A stretch of DNA of 64,000 bases, from the NCBI RefSeq assembly GCF_000210295.1, contig NC_026738.1:992001-1056000 (forward strand), in the 5' to 3' direction. Under the pieces are notes generated by a model that was not told where the DNA came from, made no database searches, and saw only the letters and a list, made by a program, of their open reading frames with translations. This DNA comes from Trypanosoma brucei gambiense DAL972 (lineage: Eukaryota; Euglenozoa; Kinetoplastea; Trypanosomatida; Trypanosomatidae). The position numbers and the translations under genes were made by a program. Positions 40,451 through 50,734 of the stretch are shown piece after piece (within the stretch, counting starts at the first letter, position 1; each line of letters opens with the position of its first letter).

Positions 40451-42034
40451 CTACCTCCGTTTCTTCTTCTGCACTACGACGGTCGCTCCGGGAGGGCCAG
40501 CTGGCTTGGCTTGCTTTGGTGTTGACGAGTCTGGCCGCCTCAATAGAGCTGATGCAGCGGCACTGGCATGAGGAGGTCTGTATGGTTGCGGTTTCGCCTG
40601 AGCCTCCGTTTTCCGTGGTGAGGCTGACCGCATCGGATACAAATGCGTCTGTTGGGTCTGGACCCAGTGAGCTCCATAAAGAATTGGGTACTTCTGAGTC
40701 AAAAGCTGTTCCCCGTTATTTTTATAAAAAACAAGTTTGTTATCGATTCTCAAACGAGTAAATATTATAGCACAGAGAAAGATGTGTGAGTCTGGTGCCC
40801 AAAGTTGTACACTGCACTTGTGATTGAACTCACCCGTCGATACGGCTACGGTGGAAGTCGTTTCGGCGGGGCCACGTCCGTTGCTCCCACTTGATGGAGG
40901 CCGAACATCGAAGAAGACAAAATCTCCTGCAAGGTTCCCCGTTCCACCGAGAGTGCAGAAACGGCCATTCGGTGACCACAAAATAACATTCCTTGGTGCT
41001 TCACCAAATGTCATCAGCGCAACACCCGCCTTGTCGTATAGTGTTGTCTTGTTGACGGGCATCTTGCCGTGCACGACCATAAGCTCGTCAACTGTCGGGC
41101 TCCATTGACAATCATGAACTGATTCCCCGCTAGGGAACTTTATCTGTTTTATCTTCCGCCCGCCTACGTCAACGAGATAAAGTAACACCGTACCATAGTA
41201 GCTTTTCCCGCTTGCGTCTCTCTCAGACTTCACGAGCACTGCCAGATGATTTCCCGAACCACTCCACAACAACGTTGCTGACTCCGCCCGGCCGAATGTT
41301 GCCTGAAACATTGCTCCGTCCCCCAAATTAGGCAGTCTGTATATAAAGAGGGTTCCCTGAGTTTGTTTGTGAAACGGTTTGAACAAAGCAAGAATGGGCA
41401 TGCTGCTGGGGCACATTGACAACTCAATCTCTTTATCCTGAGGTAGTTGTAGGTCCAACTTGGAAAGTGCGGCCGCGTCCTCATTGAGCAGGTTACCATT
41501 CAACACGTGAAGGCACCCCTGTACTGGTCGGACGCAGTACAGATCCTGTTGGGTCCAGACCATCCCCGGCCAGCGGGCTTGCATACAGCGACGCAAAAGT
41601 TGCCCCGTGGCAGCATTGTAGAGCGCCATATTCCCCTCCGGTCGCTTGCTGTCCATCACAGAGTATGTAACAAGCACTGCGCCGGTGGCGGAGAAGGACA
41701 GCGCCACTGTGTTTCGTTCTTCCACTTCAAAGATAAGATTCAGCTGCCACGAATGGTTTTCCGATGGAGTGACATCATTGACTGATTTCCCCACGGGTAC
41801 CACCTCGCTGTAGCGCACGTGAGTCGCAGTGGCGTGGGCAAACGCGGTGGAGCGAGCAGGGTTAAAGCACACTTCGCACTCACGATAATCACCTGTCATG
41901 GAACTGCTTTCGATCTCAATCAACTCTTGTTTCTTCTCGGAGAACAAAGCGAGCAGAAGGCTGTTGTCCTTCCGGAGGATGAGTGGGAGCAATGGTACAC
42001 CCACCAACGAAGTATCGGACACATTCGACTCCAT
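40451..42034 (-). CDS. EIF2A: Translation initiation factor eIF2A
   Basis: A 527-residue WD40 beta-propeller protein of the eIF2A family (the single-chain factor, not a subunit of eIF2). Typical eIF2A stretches are visible: SVHDCQWSPTVDELMVVHGK followed by MPVNKTTLYD, then FGEAPRNVILWSPNGRFCTL and GGTGNLAGDFVFFDV; the human counterpart has the same order (VHDV-W-P, FG-GPRN-W-P-G, LAGFGNL-G). The C-terminal tail has YRPPHASAAASALLRR, the conserved YxPPH element, and a basic end (QKKKRR). eIF2A can bring initiator tRNA to the ribosome in a GTP-independent way and is dispensable in yeast; its role in trypanosomes is not shown by the sequence. The start is the ATG at 42034; one codon upstream is TTG. 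Confidence 0.9.
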   Translation of the reverse strand: MESNVSDTSLVGVPLLPLILRKDNSLLLALFSEKKQELIEIESSSMTGDYRECEVCFNPARSTAFAHATATHVRYSEVVPVGKSVNDVTPSENHSWQLNLIFEVEERNTVALSFSATGAVLVTYSVMDSKRPEGNMALYNAATGQLLRRCMQARWPGMVWTQQDLYCVRPVQGCLHVLNGNLLNEDAAALSKLDLQLPQDKEIELSMCPSSMPILALFKPFHKQTQGTLFIYRLPNLGDGAMFQATFGRAESATLLWSGSGNHLAVLVKSERDASGKSYYGTVLLYLVDVGGRKIKQIKFPSGESVHDCQWSPTVDELMVVHGKMPVNKTTLYDKAGVALMTFGEAPRNVILWSPNGRFCTLGGTGNLAGDFVFFDVRPPSSGSNGRGPAETTSTVAVSTGEFNHKCSVQLWAPDSHIFLCAIIFTRLRIDNKLVFYKNNGEQLLTQKYPILYGAHWVQTQQTHLYPMRSASPRKTEAQAKPQPYRPPHASAAASALLRRPDSSTPKQAKPAGPPGATVVVQKKKRR

Positions 42035-42628
42035 CAAGTATGAAAAAGGTTAATGAAGCAGCAATGACAATCTTGCTCGTTCTGATCCCTCTGTCACCTC
42101 TCAGTGCGGCGCCCGGTCGAGGTACCCCCCCCCCTAATCAGAACTCTGCGCGCTAAAGCTTTGGTTCTGTCGCTCTCTTCTGTGCAACAGTCGTGGTGGA
42201 CCTGTACTATACCGCGCTGCTGCCTACCTTCTGCCTAATTGTAGACTTACACTCTTAATTGACCTAGATTGGATAGCTCCCTTGCCAAAAAATATGTTTG
42301 CTCAAAAAAACAAAAAGACAACTAAAGAAAAAAAATAATACTAACATCTCAAAACTACGGCACCTGCTACAACAATAAAAACATACGAACGGAAACGAAC
42401 CAAAACCAGTCGAAGAATCACAACCACATCGGGCAATCCAAGTCCCAAACAAATTGTCCTCCACGGAACTCTCTCTATCGGTTCTTTAAAGGACATCACA
42501 ATCGCATATCCACAAATCTATTTAAAAGTGTATATTCATATATTGGTTCCTGCCGAATTTATCTCTGGAATCGGCATTCAGTTATCTCTAAACCCGTCGA
42601 AGAACTGCTAAAGGTGTTTAACAGTCCT
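42035..42628. other. Intergenic region
   Basis: Spacer between the LysM-like and eIF2A genes. It has a run of about ten C at about 42125 and A-rich patches at about 42305-42345. No gene is supported. Confidence 0.5.
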
Positions 42629-44242
42629 TCACAAAACCTGCTCCACTGGCATCGGCAACACTATAGGAAGATTTGGTGGCAAGGGATCATCCACTCCGTA
42701 ACGACTCAGGTGTGGGTTCCATTCTATAATGCGACCTACCGCTATGTTTCGTTCTGCAGCTATGGAATGGAGTGTTTCAAGCTCACATCCGCTAACAGAG
42801 TGATCGCGGCTACTTGTAATATAGTCACTCTTTTCCGCGGTAAAGCTGGGTGTTTTTTCTGCGGCAAAACTGGGCGTCCTTTCGGCATCTGGCCCGTCAC
42901 GCTCACCTGCTTCTTCAACAGTGGCTGCTCCGGTAGGGCCACGAGGCTGCCCCAATTTGTTGTTACTGACGCTTTCACATTGTTGTGCTGGTTCCAGAGC
43001 CCCACCGGAGGCGGAAGTATCAACCTTTGGCTCACACTGAGGAACAGTATCATCAATTAGGTTTGGTGCATCCGAAGATGATGAACGGTCGTTGCTCTGT
43101 ACATCATTAATGCTACCGGTCTCGTCTACAGTCGGTGCGGGAGGGAAATTTGCAAGTGGAGGCATGCTCGCCTTGACTTGAGAGAGAAGCGACGGTGGAA
43201 CAACGACGGAGGACAATCCGGTTACAGCAATCGCGTTCTCAAGCCAGCACGTCTTGCCCTGTCCGTTTATTTCACCGGCTTCTCCAAGGGATCCACGCGC
43301 CGCAAGCATCGGCGATGCAGGTGAGTAACCTGCATGCGAATACGAGCCGCTGCGGCGAAACGCGTCTGTTGCAGCACCCACTCCTGTGTCGACAGGCATT
43401 AACCCTCTAGATTCTGGGGGCTCAACTTGCCGTCCCTCCCATTCATCGCAATCTGTTCCAATGCTCTGCTCTCTGAAAGGGGCGCTGTAGCGAACAGGCG
43501 ATGGCGAAGGCAGCATCATCATTGACCCTCGTGTGTTGCTACCACCTCTCACCCCCACAACACTTCGCGGGTTGCTTTCATCTCGCGGTTCGGATAAGCC
43601 AGCCACTCCCACACTGCGAGAACTCTCCCCCTGAGTGCTTGGCAGCGGGGCAAGCGGTAACGGACACTCTGTAACACCAACGTCGTCTATCCCGAGGAAA
43701 ACCTCCTCACCGCGCTGATACATTGCTGCCACCTCTTCGTCCTCTACCGCACGTTGCGTACTTGGGCTTTTTTTAATTCTAATATATGTATTTGCCGGCA
43801 AAATCTCATCATCGGCATAAACAGATAGTTTTGGGTTGTAACTGCGGAGTTCCTCCACGGGCACATCGCTGCATTTGGCAATGCTGCTGATCGTCTCCCG
43901 CTTCCAATCAGCAATGGGGTCCCCCATCACATGTTCCGTCGCTGGCGACGCCGGTGCCCTCGTAACCAAATCGGCTCCTCCCCTCAACTGCTGTTCCCCC
44001 TTTCTATGATCTAACGGAGTACTCTGGTTCTCTTTATCTTCTGCGTCGTCTGCTCCCAGGGGACGGAGACATTCATTTGCTTGCCCGCGCTTCTGCCATT
44101 CTACTGCCCTGCGGACAATGGCTGTCGTATTGGCCAGCGACAGCAGCAGTTGGTGAGCCTCATCATGAGGCAGCGTGTGTGGAAGGTCCAACTTGCTGAG
44201 TACCTGCAAAAGCCTGTCGATCTGGCACGATACGCTATTCAT
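42629..44242 (-). CDS. Protein with two LysM-like domains
   Basis: A 537-residue protein from ATG 44242 with two related modules. Residues about 115-157 read ETISSIAKCSDVPVEELRSY, then NPKLSVYADDEILPANTYIRI; residues about 488-530 read ETLHSIAAERNIAVGRIIEW, then NPHLSRYGVDDPLPPNLPIVL. Both follow the LysM pattern: a dT-x-x-SIA helix, a second helix, the conserved N-P/x-x-L, and a final LP-x-x-x-I strand. The about 330 residues between them are low-complexity and Ser/Pro/Gly-rich with acidic patches. The N-terminal about 60 residues are helical (DRLLQVLSKLDLPHTL, HQLLLSLANTTAIVRRAVEW). There is no signal peptide or membrane span, so the protein is likely intracellular. LysM in bacteria binds peptidoglycan or chitin, whereas intracellular eukaryotic LysM proteins (for example TLDc and OXR1 relatives) use it otherwise. 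Confidence 0.75.
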   Translation of the reverse strand: MNSVSCQIDRLLQVLSKLDLPHTLPHDEAHQLLLSLANTTAIVRRAVEWQKRGQANECLRPLGADDAEDKENQSTPLDHRKGEQQLRGGADLVTRAPASPATEHVMGDPIADWKRETISSIAKCSDVPVEELRSYNPKLSVYADDEILPANTYIRIKKSPSTQRAVEDEEVAAMYQRGEEVFLGIDDVGVTECPLPLAPLPSTQGESSRSVGVAGLSEPRDESNPRSVVGVRGGSNTRGSMMMLPSPSPVRYSAPFREQSIGTDCDEWEGRQVEPPESRGLMPVDTGVGAATDAFRRSGSYSHAGYSPASPMLAARGSLGEAGEINGQGKTCWLENAIAVTGLSSVVVPPSLLSQVKASMPPLANFPPAPTVDETGSINDVQSNDRSSSSDAPNLIDDTVPQCEPKVDTSASGGALEPAQQCESVSNNKLGQPRGPTGAATVEEAGERDGPDAERTPSFAAEKTPSFTAEKSDYITSSRDHSVSGCELETLHSIAAERNIAVGRIIEWNPHLSRYGVDDPLPPNLPIVLPMPVEQVL

Positions 44243-44684
44243 CGCGTTCAGTCTGTAGTAACTGGGATGCTCCTGGTAACTTTATGTCAGCAACTGTTCT
44301 TGGGAAAAGGTGCGAACGCACTTGCGATAAATGGAAAAAAAAAGTGGTGGCAGAAAGAGAATGTAAGAAAAAACCCTTATGTGTCGTCTGAGGGGAGCCA
44401 AAACATGCACTGCCCACAATCATAACACATCAACCCCTCGCTCCTCACCGACACGGTAGGGCGACAGTTCTTGTCAAAACAAAACCGTATGCACGCATAT
44501 GTGTTTTAAAAGTATAACGTGTATCAAAAAGGAAAACGGAGAGCAAACTGTGAAGTAAAAAATAATGAGGTAGTTGGGAAAAAAATGTGAAAAAGACAGT
44601 TCACAAGAAAAAATTACTCATAACAGATGAGACATCACCACATATAATCTGTTGAAAATAACGGCACTATCCCGCACTATTGTG
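44243..44684. other. Intergenic region
   Basis: A-rich on the plus strand just beyond the LysM-protein start (about 44331-44343), giving a T-rich tract on the transcribed strand for trans-splicing. No gene is supported. Confidence 0.5.
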
Positions 44685-45953
44685 TTACTGGTCTTCCGAA
44701 AGGGACCTCATTAGGGGAAGAACAAGCGGTAGAGTGAGAACAACGGGCGTATTGGCATACTGGGGGCTCAGGGTCGACGACAAACTGGCGTGAGCTCCGA
44801 ACATTTGCATGGCGTGTGTTAGTCGGAGTTGTAACTCCGATATAGTCGTAAGTGCACATTCATGAAGCTCTTCCCCACGACGCAGCCAGTGCGAAACTTG
44901 AGCACTAAACATCGCGTCTGAAGTCCCCTTAGGGTCAGGATCCCCCTGCAGAGCACCGGCCATGGGAGCGCTGCCGATATTAGTTGCATGTGATGAAGTT
45001 GACGCTGCTTGTTCTGTAATCTCCCTGTTAAGAATACACTGAGCGCGGAGCAGTAACTCTTCGACTCCTTCTCGGGACACCCGTGACGCCGCCGTGTTTG
45101 TGCCGCTTGCACCTGGCCCAGATTTCGCTTTTGATCCAAGTGGAAACGGTGTCTGGTCGCCCCTCGTGTCAAGTCTGAGATCCGTAGGATCCATGCAGCC
45201 CGATGAGTTTCTGGAGATACAAAAATCATCATTGCGGCTATTGCCACCATTGTCAAGAAACTGGGTGGAGCACTGTGGCGCCACTGCGGGTGCAGGATCG
45301 CACTCCTCTGATGGACTTGGATCAATTACCTCCAGGTCCACCGCTGTCGCACTTTCCCCCTGAGCATGTGGAGGCTCAGCCGCTAGTAGTGTCGATGTCT
45401 CTGTCGGAATAGCAACACAAGACGCTTTGAGTTCGTCTGAAGTAGAATCAAAGGTGAAATCCACGCATAGGCTTTCAGCACGTAAAGCTGCGGTGTCGCT
45501 GGGTGAGAGAAAGCGAAAGGGGTTCACCGCGTCTACCTCTTCGGCCGCTTCCACGCTCCGCGCTGGTCCACCGCTTGGTGCCACGCCTCCTGTAGGCCAC
45601 GCATCATCGCTACTACAAAGATAATCGAAGCAAAACCCATCAAACAACGCGGGCTGAGCGACATCCCCCTCGCCACCGCTCGTGTTACTTCCGGAAGGTT
45701 GGACGATACCACTGCTTTGCATACTGTCAAAGAGGAAGTTACCAAAGGGTAAACCATCGTCTGCGGTAGTGGTTTCTTGCGCAGCTGCTGCCGTTCGATG
45801 TAGGACGTCGACCCCGGTGTGCTGAGCGGTAAAAAAAGAATCGTTAGAGGTTGTTGTGACGTCATTACGGCTGCTCGATGTTGCACTGTCCGCAACAGCA
45901 CTTTTGTGAAAGCTGGTCCGTTGATTATGTGGAGACTCTACTCTCATTTGCAT
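44685..45953 (-). CDS. Low-complexity protein with FxFD-type motifs
   Basis: A 422-residue acidic, Ser/Thr/Ala-rich protein from ATG 45953 (the frame extends a few codons to a TTG). No family is recognised. The first about 200 residues carry spaced aromatic-acidic motifs in disordered sequence: FGNFLFDS, FDGFCFDYL, NPFRFLSPSD and VDFTFDSTSDE. Such short linear motifs resemble those that bind folded partners, for example adaptor or autophagy proteins, but no consensus fits exactly. The C-terminal about 130 residues look helical (REGVEELLLRAQCILNREIT, QVSHWLRRGEELHECALTTI, SELQLRLTHAMQMFG). No signal peptide or membrane segment is seen. Coding is inferred from length, strand and position. The function is unknown. 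Confidence 0.65.
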   Translation of the reverse strand: MQMRVESPHNQRTSFHKSAVADSATSSSRNDVTTTSNDSFFTAQHTGVDVLHRTAAAAQETTTADDGLPFGNFLFDSMQSSGIVQPSGSNTSGGEGDVAQPALFDGFCFDYLCSSDDAWPTGGVAPSGGPARSVEAAEEVDAVNPFRFLSPSDTAALRAESLCVDFTFDSTSDELKASCVAIPTETSTLLAAEPPHAQGESATAVDLEVIDPSPSEECDPAPAVAPQCSTQFLDNGGNSRNDDFCISRNSSGCMDPTDLRLDTRGDQTPFPLGSKAKSGPGASGTNTAASRVSREGVEELLLRAQCILNREITEQAASTSSHATNIGSAPMAGALQGDPDPKGTSDAMFSAQVSHWLRRGEELHECALTTISELQLRLTHAMQMFGAHASLSSTLSPQYANTPVVLTLPLVLPLMRSLSEDQ

Positions 45954-46583
45954 CGTGGACAATGTCCTTTTTGCAATGTTAGACTCCCCTTCGCGCGTAA
46001 ATGGTGAAGAACGAAGAAAAAAAATGCAGCGTCAAAGCGGAATCGTAGCATAAATCACATGAAGTTTTGCATGAAACTGCAAACGCTTCGGAATATGTGC
46101 CTTCTCCAGCTATGTCAAGCCAGCCCACCAGATTATCCAATAATCACACAAATAAACAATGTAAGCTGTTGACAAGTTGTCAAAAGGGAGGAAACCCCCT
46201 TTCTACCACGCCGGGGGCAGATGAACTTCTGTTCTTGTTTCCCATTAAACAGATCCCCCAAAGTCATCAGTTAATCGCAGAGGGAGGTAGGCAGCGTTTA
46301 CCGTAACAACACAGCGGCAGCCAGTCAAAACGGGGTACACAAAAGCTTGTGACTTTCTCTATCTATAAACAAAGGGAAGAGAACAAGAAGGCTGAGCCTT
46401 GAGGCACCAGCCGCCCAGGAGCGAAAACAGGCGGGCCCTAACCCTTCCTTGACATCCTTGTCAGCATCCCAAAATTTCGTCGAGGAGCGCTTATGGGGGG
46501 AACGAAGATAGGCAACTTCTTGCAGATGGGCATACGACTGCACATTTTGCACATGTGCGAAACTGGAAGCCGCTTTATGAGCG
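45954..46583. other. Intergenic region
   Basis: Spacer between the coiled-coil and low-complexity protein genes. A 92-codon minus-strand frame (46325-46603) overlaps the end of the coiled-coil gene and has no features, so I take it as 3' UTR. Nothing else is seen. Confidence 0.5.
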
Positions 46584-48254
46584 CTAAGGTTTCTTAACCG
46601 CAAGTTGTACCTGTTGCTGAAGCTTAGCGACGGCTTGCACTAATTGACCATGCCGAGCTATGTTTTCCTCCAAACACTTTCGGTACGAATGAGCGTCATC
46701 GCTTGCACAATTGTCCTCTTCAACGGAAATAGGTACGGTAGGCAACTGTCTGCTGGTCATCGGGAGAGCGACCAACTGATCGGGAGCAGGTGAAGAATTG
46801 CCCTTACTTCGAATATGACACATTGGCAAGCAGCATGTGCGGCCAACAGGGTTAGCACCTGCTTCAACGGGTACGGCAGGCGGAACCCGTGAGTTGTGGG
46901 GTATATGATGTGTGGAAGTCAGCAAAGGCACAGTCCCGATCGGGGTAAATGTTGGAGTGACGACACCAGAAGGGTCAGTGGCCCATAAATCAAGTCGCGA
47001 ACATGCTGCCTCGCAATTCGTGCGCAGACTGTCGCCACACAATCTCCTTAAGGGGACAGCAGACGGGGAACCTGGTTCGGTTTGGGTTTCGGCCGTCGCC
47101 ATTCCACAGCTCACTTGTATGCCTACAGAACGTTGGCTACCGTGCATCCTAAGACACAACTCGTGACCACCAACTGTTTCGGTGTGTGCACCTATTTTCC
47201 CTTCAAAAGAGTAAGGCGGTTGCTGAATGAAGTGATGCTCCCCTTGATCTATCGAGTCGCCCCCCACATTCAAAAGAGCGGCACTGACACACCCGCGATG
47301 CTGCGCAATGGGGTAGCGACGAGGCATCGTGCAGACATCCACTGCAGGAACGGCAATGCTATCGTGTGACTTGGAGGTGTAATTTGTCTCATTTAAACCG
47401 TCTACTACTTGTTGTTGCTTCTCGTTCCCTAGCGCACACCCATACTTGGCGGAGACTCGGACGTCCCCTGCTACCGTTCGAAACCAATGCACCGCCGGTT
47501 CTTCGACAAAATTTAGGTAACGCTCCTTCCATTTAGCAGCCTCCTCTTTGAGAGATTTCATATTAGTTTCAAGGAGAAGCCTGTGACTGCGTTCATGCTC
47601 TAATTTTTGCTGAAGAATACGAATTTCGTGGCGATGATATAAAGCTTCCTGCTCCTCACTTATCCGAAACACAAGCTGTTGCACCTCCCGAAGCTGTGCA
47701 TCACTTTCAGTCATTGTTTTGTCGTGAAAGTGCTTCAGTCGGGCATATTTCTTCTTCCAGTGGTTAGTCGAAGCGTCGCTACAGGTGGCATTGACCCCCT
47801 CCCGTGCAACTGTCAATTTCTCATCGGCGCCGACAGCTGGACGACATGTGGACGGTGGCTTGGTACTGCAGCACTCCGGTGGGCATGACTGGTGCTCACC
47901 ACAGACGAAAATCGACCCCGACATATCTTTCGTTACATTTGCTCCCTCCGAACACTCATTCTGGTGTCGTGTAGTGTAATTAATACTGACGGTGTCGCCC
48001 ATCCCATTAGAAGTATACAAATGCTCGTTTTCCACGGCAAGACTGCCAGTGCTTCCTCCATCGTGCTGATTAATCGTGCCGTGTTGGAAAAAGTCGCTTT
48101 CGCGATGGTGCGACTCAATCCGATGCCTCAACACCTTTGACTCGTACTGCGCCTCCGCCAGTTGCCGAACTAATTCCGCCACTTTGATGGGTGTGAGTAC
48201 TACATTGAGACCAGTGCTACTAGAAATTTGAGATCCATCCTTTGTAGAACTCAT
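46584..48254 (-). CDS. Coiled-coil protein of unknown function
   Basis: A 556-residue protein starting at ATG 48254; a longer frame begins only at a GTG at 48323. An N-terminal helix (TPIKVAELVRQLAEAQYESK, VLRHRIESHHRES) is followed by a disordered stretch. A clear coiled coil lies at about residues 165-250 (ARLKHFHDKTMTESDAQLRE, VQQLVFRISEEQEALYHRHE, IRILQQKLEHERSHRLLLET, NMKSLKEEAAKWKERYLNFV). The second half is low-complexity with many Cys, His and Pro, including the repeated-looking VGIQVSCGMATAETQTEPGS, a motif shape seen in cytoskeletal proteins. A short C-terminal helix ends in QLVQAVAKLQQQVQLAVKKP. This layout is common among trypanosome cytoskeleton and flagellum proteins, but no family is recognised and the location is inference. 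Confidence 0.72.
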   Translation of the reverse strand: MSSTKDGSQISSSTGLNVVLTPIKVAELVRQLAEAQYESKVLRHRIESHHRESDFFQHGTINQHDGGSTGSLAVENEHLYTSNGMGDTVSINYTTRHQNECSEGANVTKDMSGSIFVCGEHQSCPPECCSTKPPSTCRPAVGADEKLTVAREGVNATCSDASTNHWKKKYARLKHFHDKTMTESDAQLREVQQLVFRISEEQEALYHRHEIRILQQKLEHERSHRLLLETNMKSLKEEAAKWKERYLNFVEEPAVHWFRTVAGDVRVSAKYGCALGNEKQQQVVDGLNETNYTSKSHDSIAVPAVDVCTMPRRYPIAQHRGCVSAALLNVGGDSIDQGEHHFIQQPPYSFEGKIGAHTETVGGHELCLRMHGSQRSVGIQVSCGMATAETQTEPGSPSAVPLRRLCGDSLRTNCEAACSRLDLWATDPSGVVTPTFTPIGTVPLLTSTHHIPHNSRVPPAVPVEAGANPVGRTCCLPMCHIRSKGNSSPAPDQLVALPMTSRQLPTVPISVEEDNCASDDAHSYRKCLEENIARHGQLVQAVAKLQQQVQLAVKKP

Positions 48255-48548
48255 CCTCTTATTTGAGGAAAGGAATAAAAAGGAACTGATCTCTGAGAGT
48301 TGACTGCCACCGCACAACACCACAGAAGTAAGCGCTGAAAACTTTCACTACATGGAACGCGTAACGGAGGACTAAATGCGTGAAGGGAGAGGTAGGGAAT
48401 GGGAACGATTTGAAGCGTGTCTCGTTGCGTTTACCACCACAACCTTTTTATTAATATACAAGGTAAGGCATAGTGCAAACCCCCAATAAAAATAGTATTG
48501 TAAATTCACATGTCACCACGTTCTCCAAAGCTCATTTCTTATCACGCA

Positions 48549-49463
48549 TCATCTATCTATATGATTGGTGTAGTACTCCTGTAGAGCCTTCTTTGTTCGC
48601 TTGTTAACAGCGAGTTTCGCTTCTATAGCATCCAATACGCCGGGAGGAAAACCATTGTTGCCTACCTCAAGTACTTCTATAGAGTTGTTGAGTAACAGTG
48701 CGTCCACAAGCGGGTAAAAACCGTAAAGCGTACACTGCACTTCTTTTCCATCAACCACAGTATTGTAAAGTCCTCTCCGGTATAACCCTAGGGTATTGAA
48801 ACGCAAATCAACGTGCTGAAGCATGCAAGCCCGACTTGCCTTCACGAGCCATTCCGCTATGGCGCCCACACACGACTCACAACAGCCACTTACCATGTTG
48901 TCAGCGATGTGAACCTCCCGAAGAGCCGGGTGATATCCCATAGCAGCGCACAGAAGTGCAAACCCTGGGGGGCGAGTACCAAAGCGGTTGCTTGATACAT
49001 CAAGTAACTGAAGAGAACGCAGCGCCGTTACCAGCAACGCAACCGAAGACCCGTCACTGGCACTGATTCCGCGGAGTTCAAGCACGCGTAGACCACCAGT
49101 GGAGTGGGAACTTGCACTCAGTGTCTCCGCAAGCACACGCAACCCTGCGTCACCAAGGTAACATTCACTAAGATTAAGAACCTTAAGTGGGAGAGAAGCA
49201 AGGGCAGGTGCGAGCGCACGTGTGCCACCTATTCCAAGTGCTGCAGCAGAGACAACGTATGATAACAAGTCCGGTGCATGGGAGTTGCTCTGCATAACCG
49301 TGGCGGCTTGCAATACGCGGGAGTTCGCCTCTACTTCAGCAACGTCACAGTATTCCTCATAAAGCCGAAGGAAAAGGTCAAGATATCGCACTGCGCTCGT
49401 TCTATCGCCCTCTGAGATGAACGCATTCGCATAGGATTGGTGTCCCTCTGCCACATCAGTCAT
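48549..49463 (-). CDS. Leucine-rich-repeat protein (RNase-inhibitor type)
   Basis: A 304-residue protein from ATG 49463. The N-terminal about 75 residues are helical and may form a TPR-like hairpin (HQSYANAFISEGDRTSAVRY, LDLFLRLYEEY). From about residue 90 there are at least five leucine-rich repeats of the long, helix-containing type: LKVLNLSECYLGDAGLRVLA, LRVLELRG, LQLLDVSSNRFG, LREVHIADNMVSG, LQHVDLRFNTLG and IEVLEVGNNGFPPG. The LxxLxLxxNxLGxxG pattern is that of RNase-inhibitor-like LRRs, which bind protein partners. The C terminus (VLDAIEAKLAVNKRTKKALQ) caps the solenoid. No signal peptide or membrane span is seen. Trypanosomes have many such LRR proteins, several of them cytoskeletal. 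The partner is unknown. Confidence 0.85.
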   Translation of the reverse strand: MTDVAEGHQSYANAFISEGDRTSAVRYLDLFLRLYEEYCDVAEVEANSRVLQAATVMQSNSHAPDLLSYVVSAAALGIGGTRALAPALASLPLKVLNLSECYLGDAGLRVLAETLSASSHSTGGLRVLELRGISASDGSSVALLVTALRSLQLLDVSSNRFGTRPPGFALLCAAMGYHPALREVHIADNMVSGCCESCVGAIAEWLVKASRACMLQHVDLRFNTLGLYRRGLYNTVVDGKEVQCTLYGFYPLVDALLLNNSIEVLEVGNNGFPPGVLDAIEAKLAVNKRTKKALQEYYTNHIDR

Positions 49464-50734
49464 TAACAAATTGCACGATACTACACACGTATATAAAAGT
49501 GTGCGTCTTGTCGGTACCGAAACTGATGGAAATTAGTGAAAACAGTATACAAGCCTGGCCTCGTTCGGGAATGTTTGAGACACTATTTACATCACCATCA
49601 TCAATATAAAAGGAAATGAAAATGGAGAACTGCTACAGAAGTAGGACATATACATAAGCACAGATACAGTAGTGGCAAAACCAATACCTCTATACATCAT
49701 AAGAGCAAATCACAATAATATTTTTAATTATGCTCAACACCACAATCACACATAGTTATCTTGCATGTTGGCGTTAAAACGATAGGCGGGTGTAAAAGGT
49801 ATTTACGAACACCCTATGCCTAGTGTTCTTTAAGGAAAGAAATGGAAAGTTTTATCGACAAAGGGAAAGAAAACATGCGTGTAGAAGTTAACGGGAAACC
49901 CCCCAAAAAGTTCTGTACATTTTCAGTCACACGCGTACACGTGCATTTTTATGTAGCATGCGCTGACCCAGGTGTACCAGTGGTGATGCAGACCTCAGGT
50001 TCAGCCAACTCAACCAACAGCTGGACAGTGGTTATTTTGACACCAATGTGACGCATCATCAAGTACACAATCATTTTCGACCGCTACTACTGCCTAAATC
50101 TTGCGCCCCGTTTCAGCGACGAAATGTTCACAGGAATTGAAATTTACCTCAATTATCAACCGGACGCATTTTAAGTCTGAATTCTATTTGGCCTCCGCAA
50201 TCACGAGAGCGCTATACACGCACCAAAGACAAGGGTCGCAATTTTCTCCGCTACGTCCACTTACAAATCTCAATACGCATCAGACACGTCGCATCGTTAG
50301 ACCATCTTCACAGAAATCTTCAACGTAGGCGACAATACGCCTCACATTGGAATTTATGTCCTAAAAAATCCAACGTCTGAAAATTTGTGGTAGGATACAT
50401 TCATTTTCCTTTTTAATAGGGCAAAGGTAGCCTTTGTTGGTCTGACAACTCACCAAATGCGTATCATGCCGTCGTCGCCTCTGCAACTGGTACAGAGCGC
50501 GGGTCACAGCGAATCCAGCGGGATCACTCCACTAATTGATCAATTTTTACCCGACAGTTATGCAACGTGACCTCACAACGTCCCCCTACTGCTCATTTCG
50601 TTTCATTCCGTCGCATGAGCATTGAAGCGAAACAATGCAACCAAAGTTTATGAAGAGGTTCACAATGTCGATGGGAGAAAATACATGCACACACTGCTGG
50701 CTAGGTTAAGTCAAGCAGTTCAAATGGATTAGCG
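49464..50734. other. Intergenic region
   Basis: About 1.27 kb between the SET-domain and LRR genes with no supported gene. Plus-strand frames at 49842-50051 and 50101-50328 are on the non-transcribed strand and have no features. The region is AT-rich without obvious repeats. Confidence 0.5.

Noticed and set aside
46325..46603. 92-codon frame overlapping the coiled-coil gene end
   Set aside because: It overlaps a better-supported gene in another frame and has no features.
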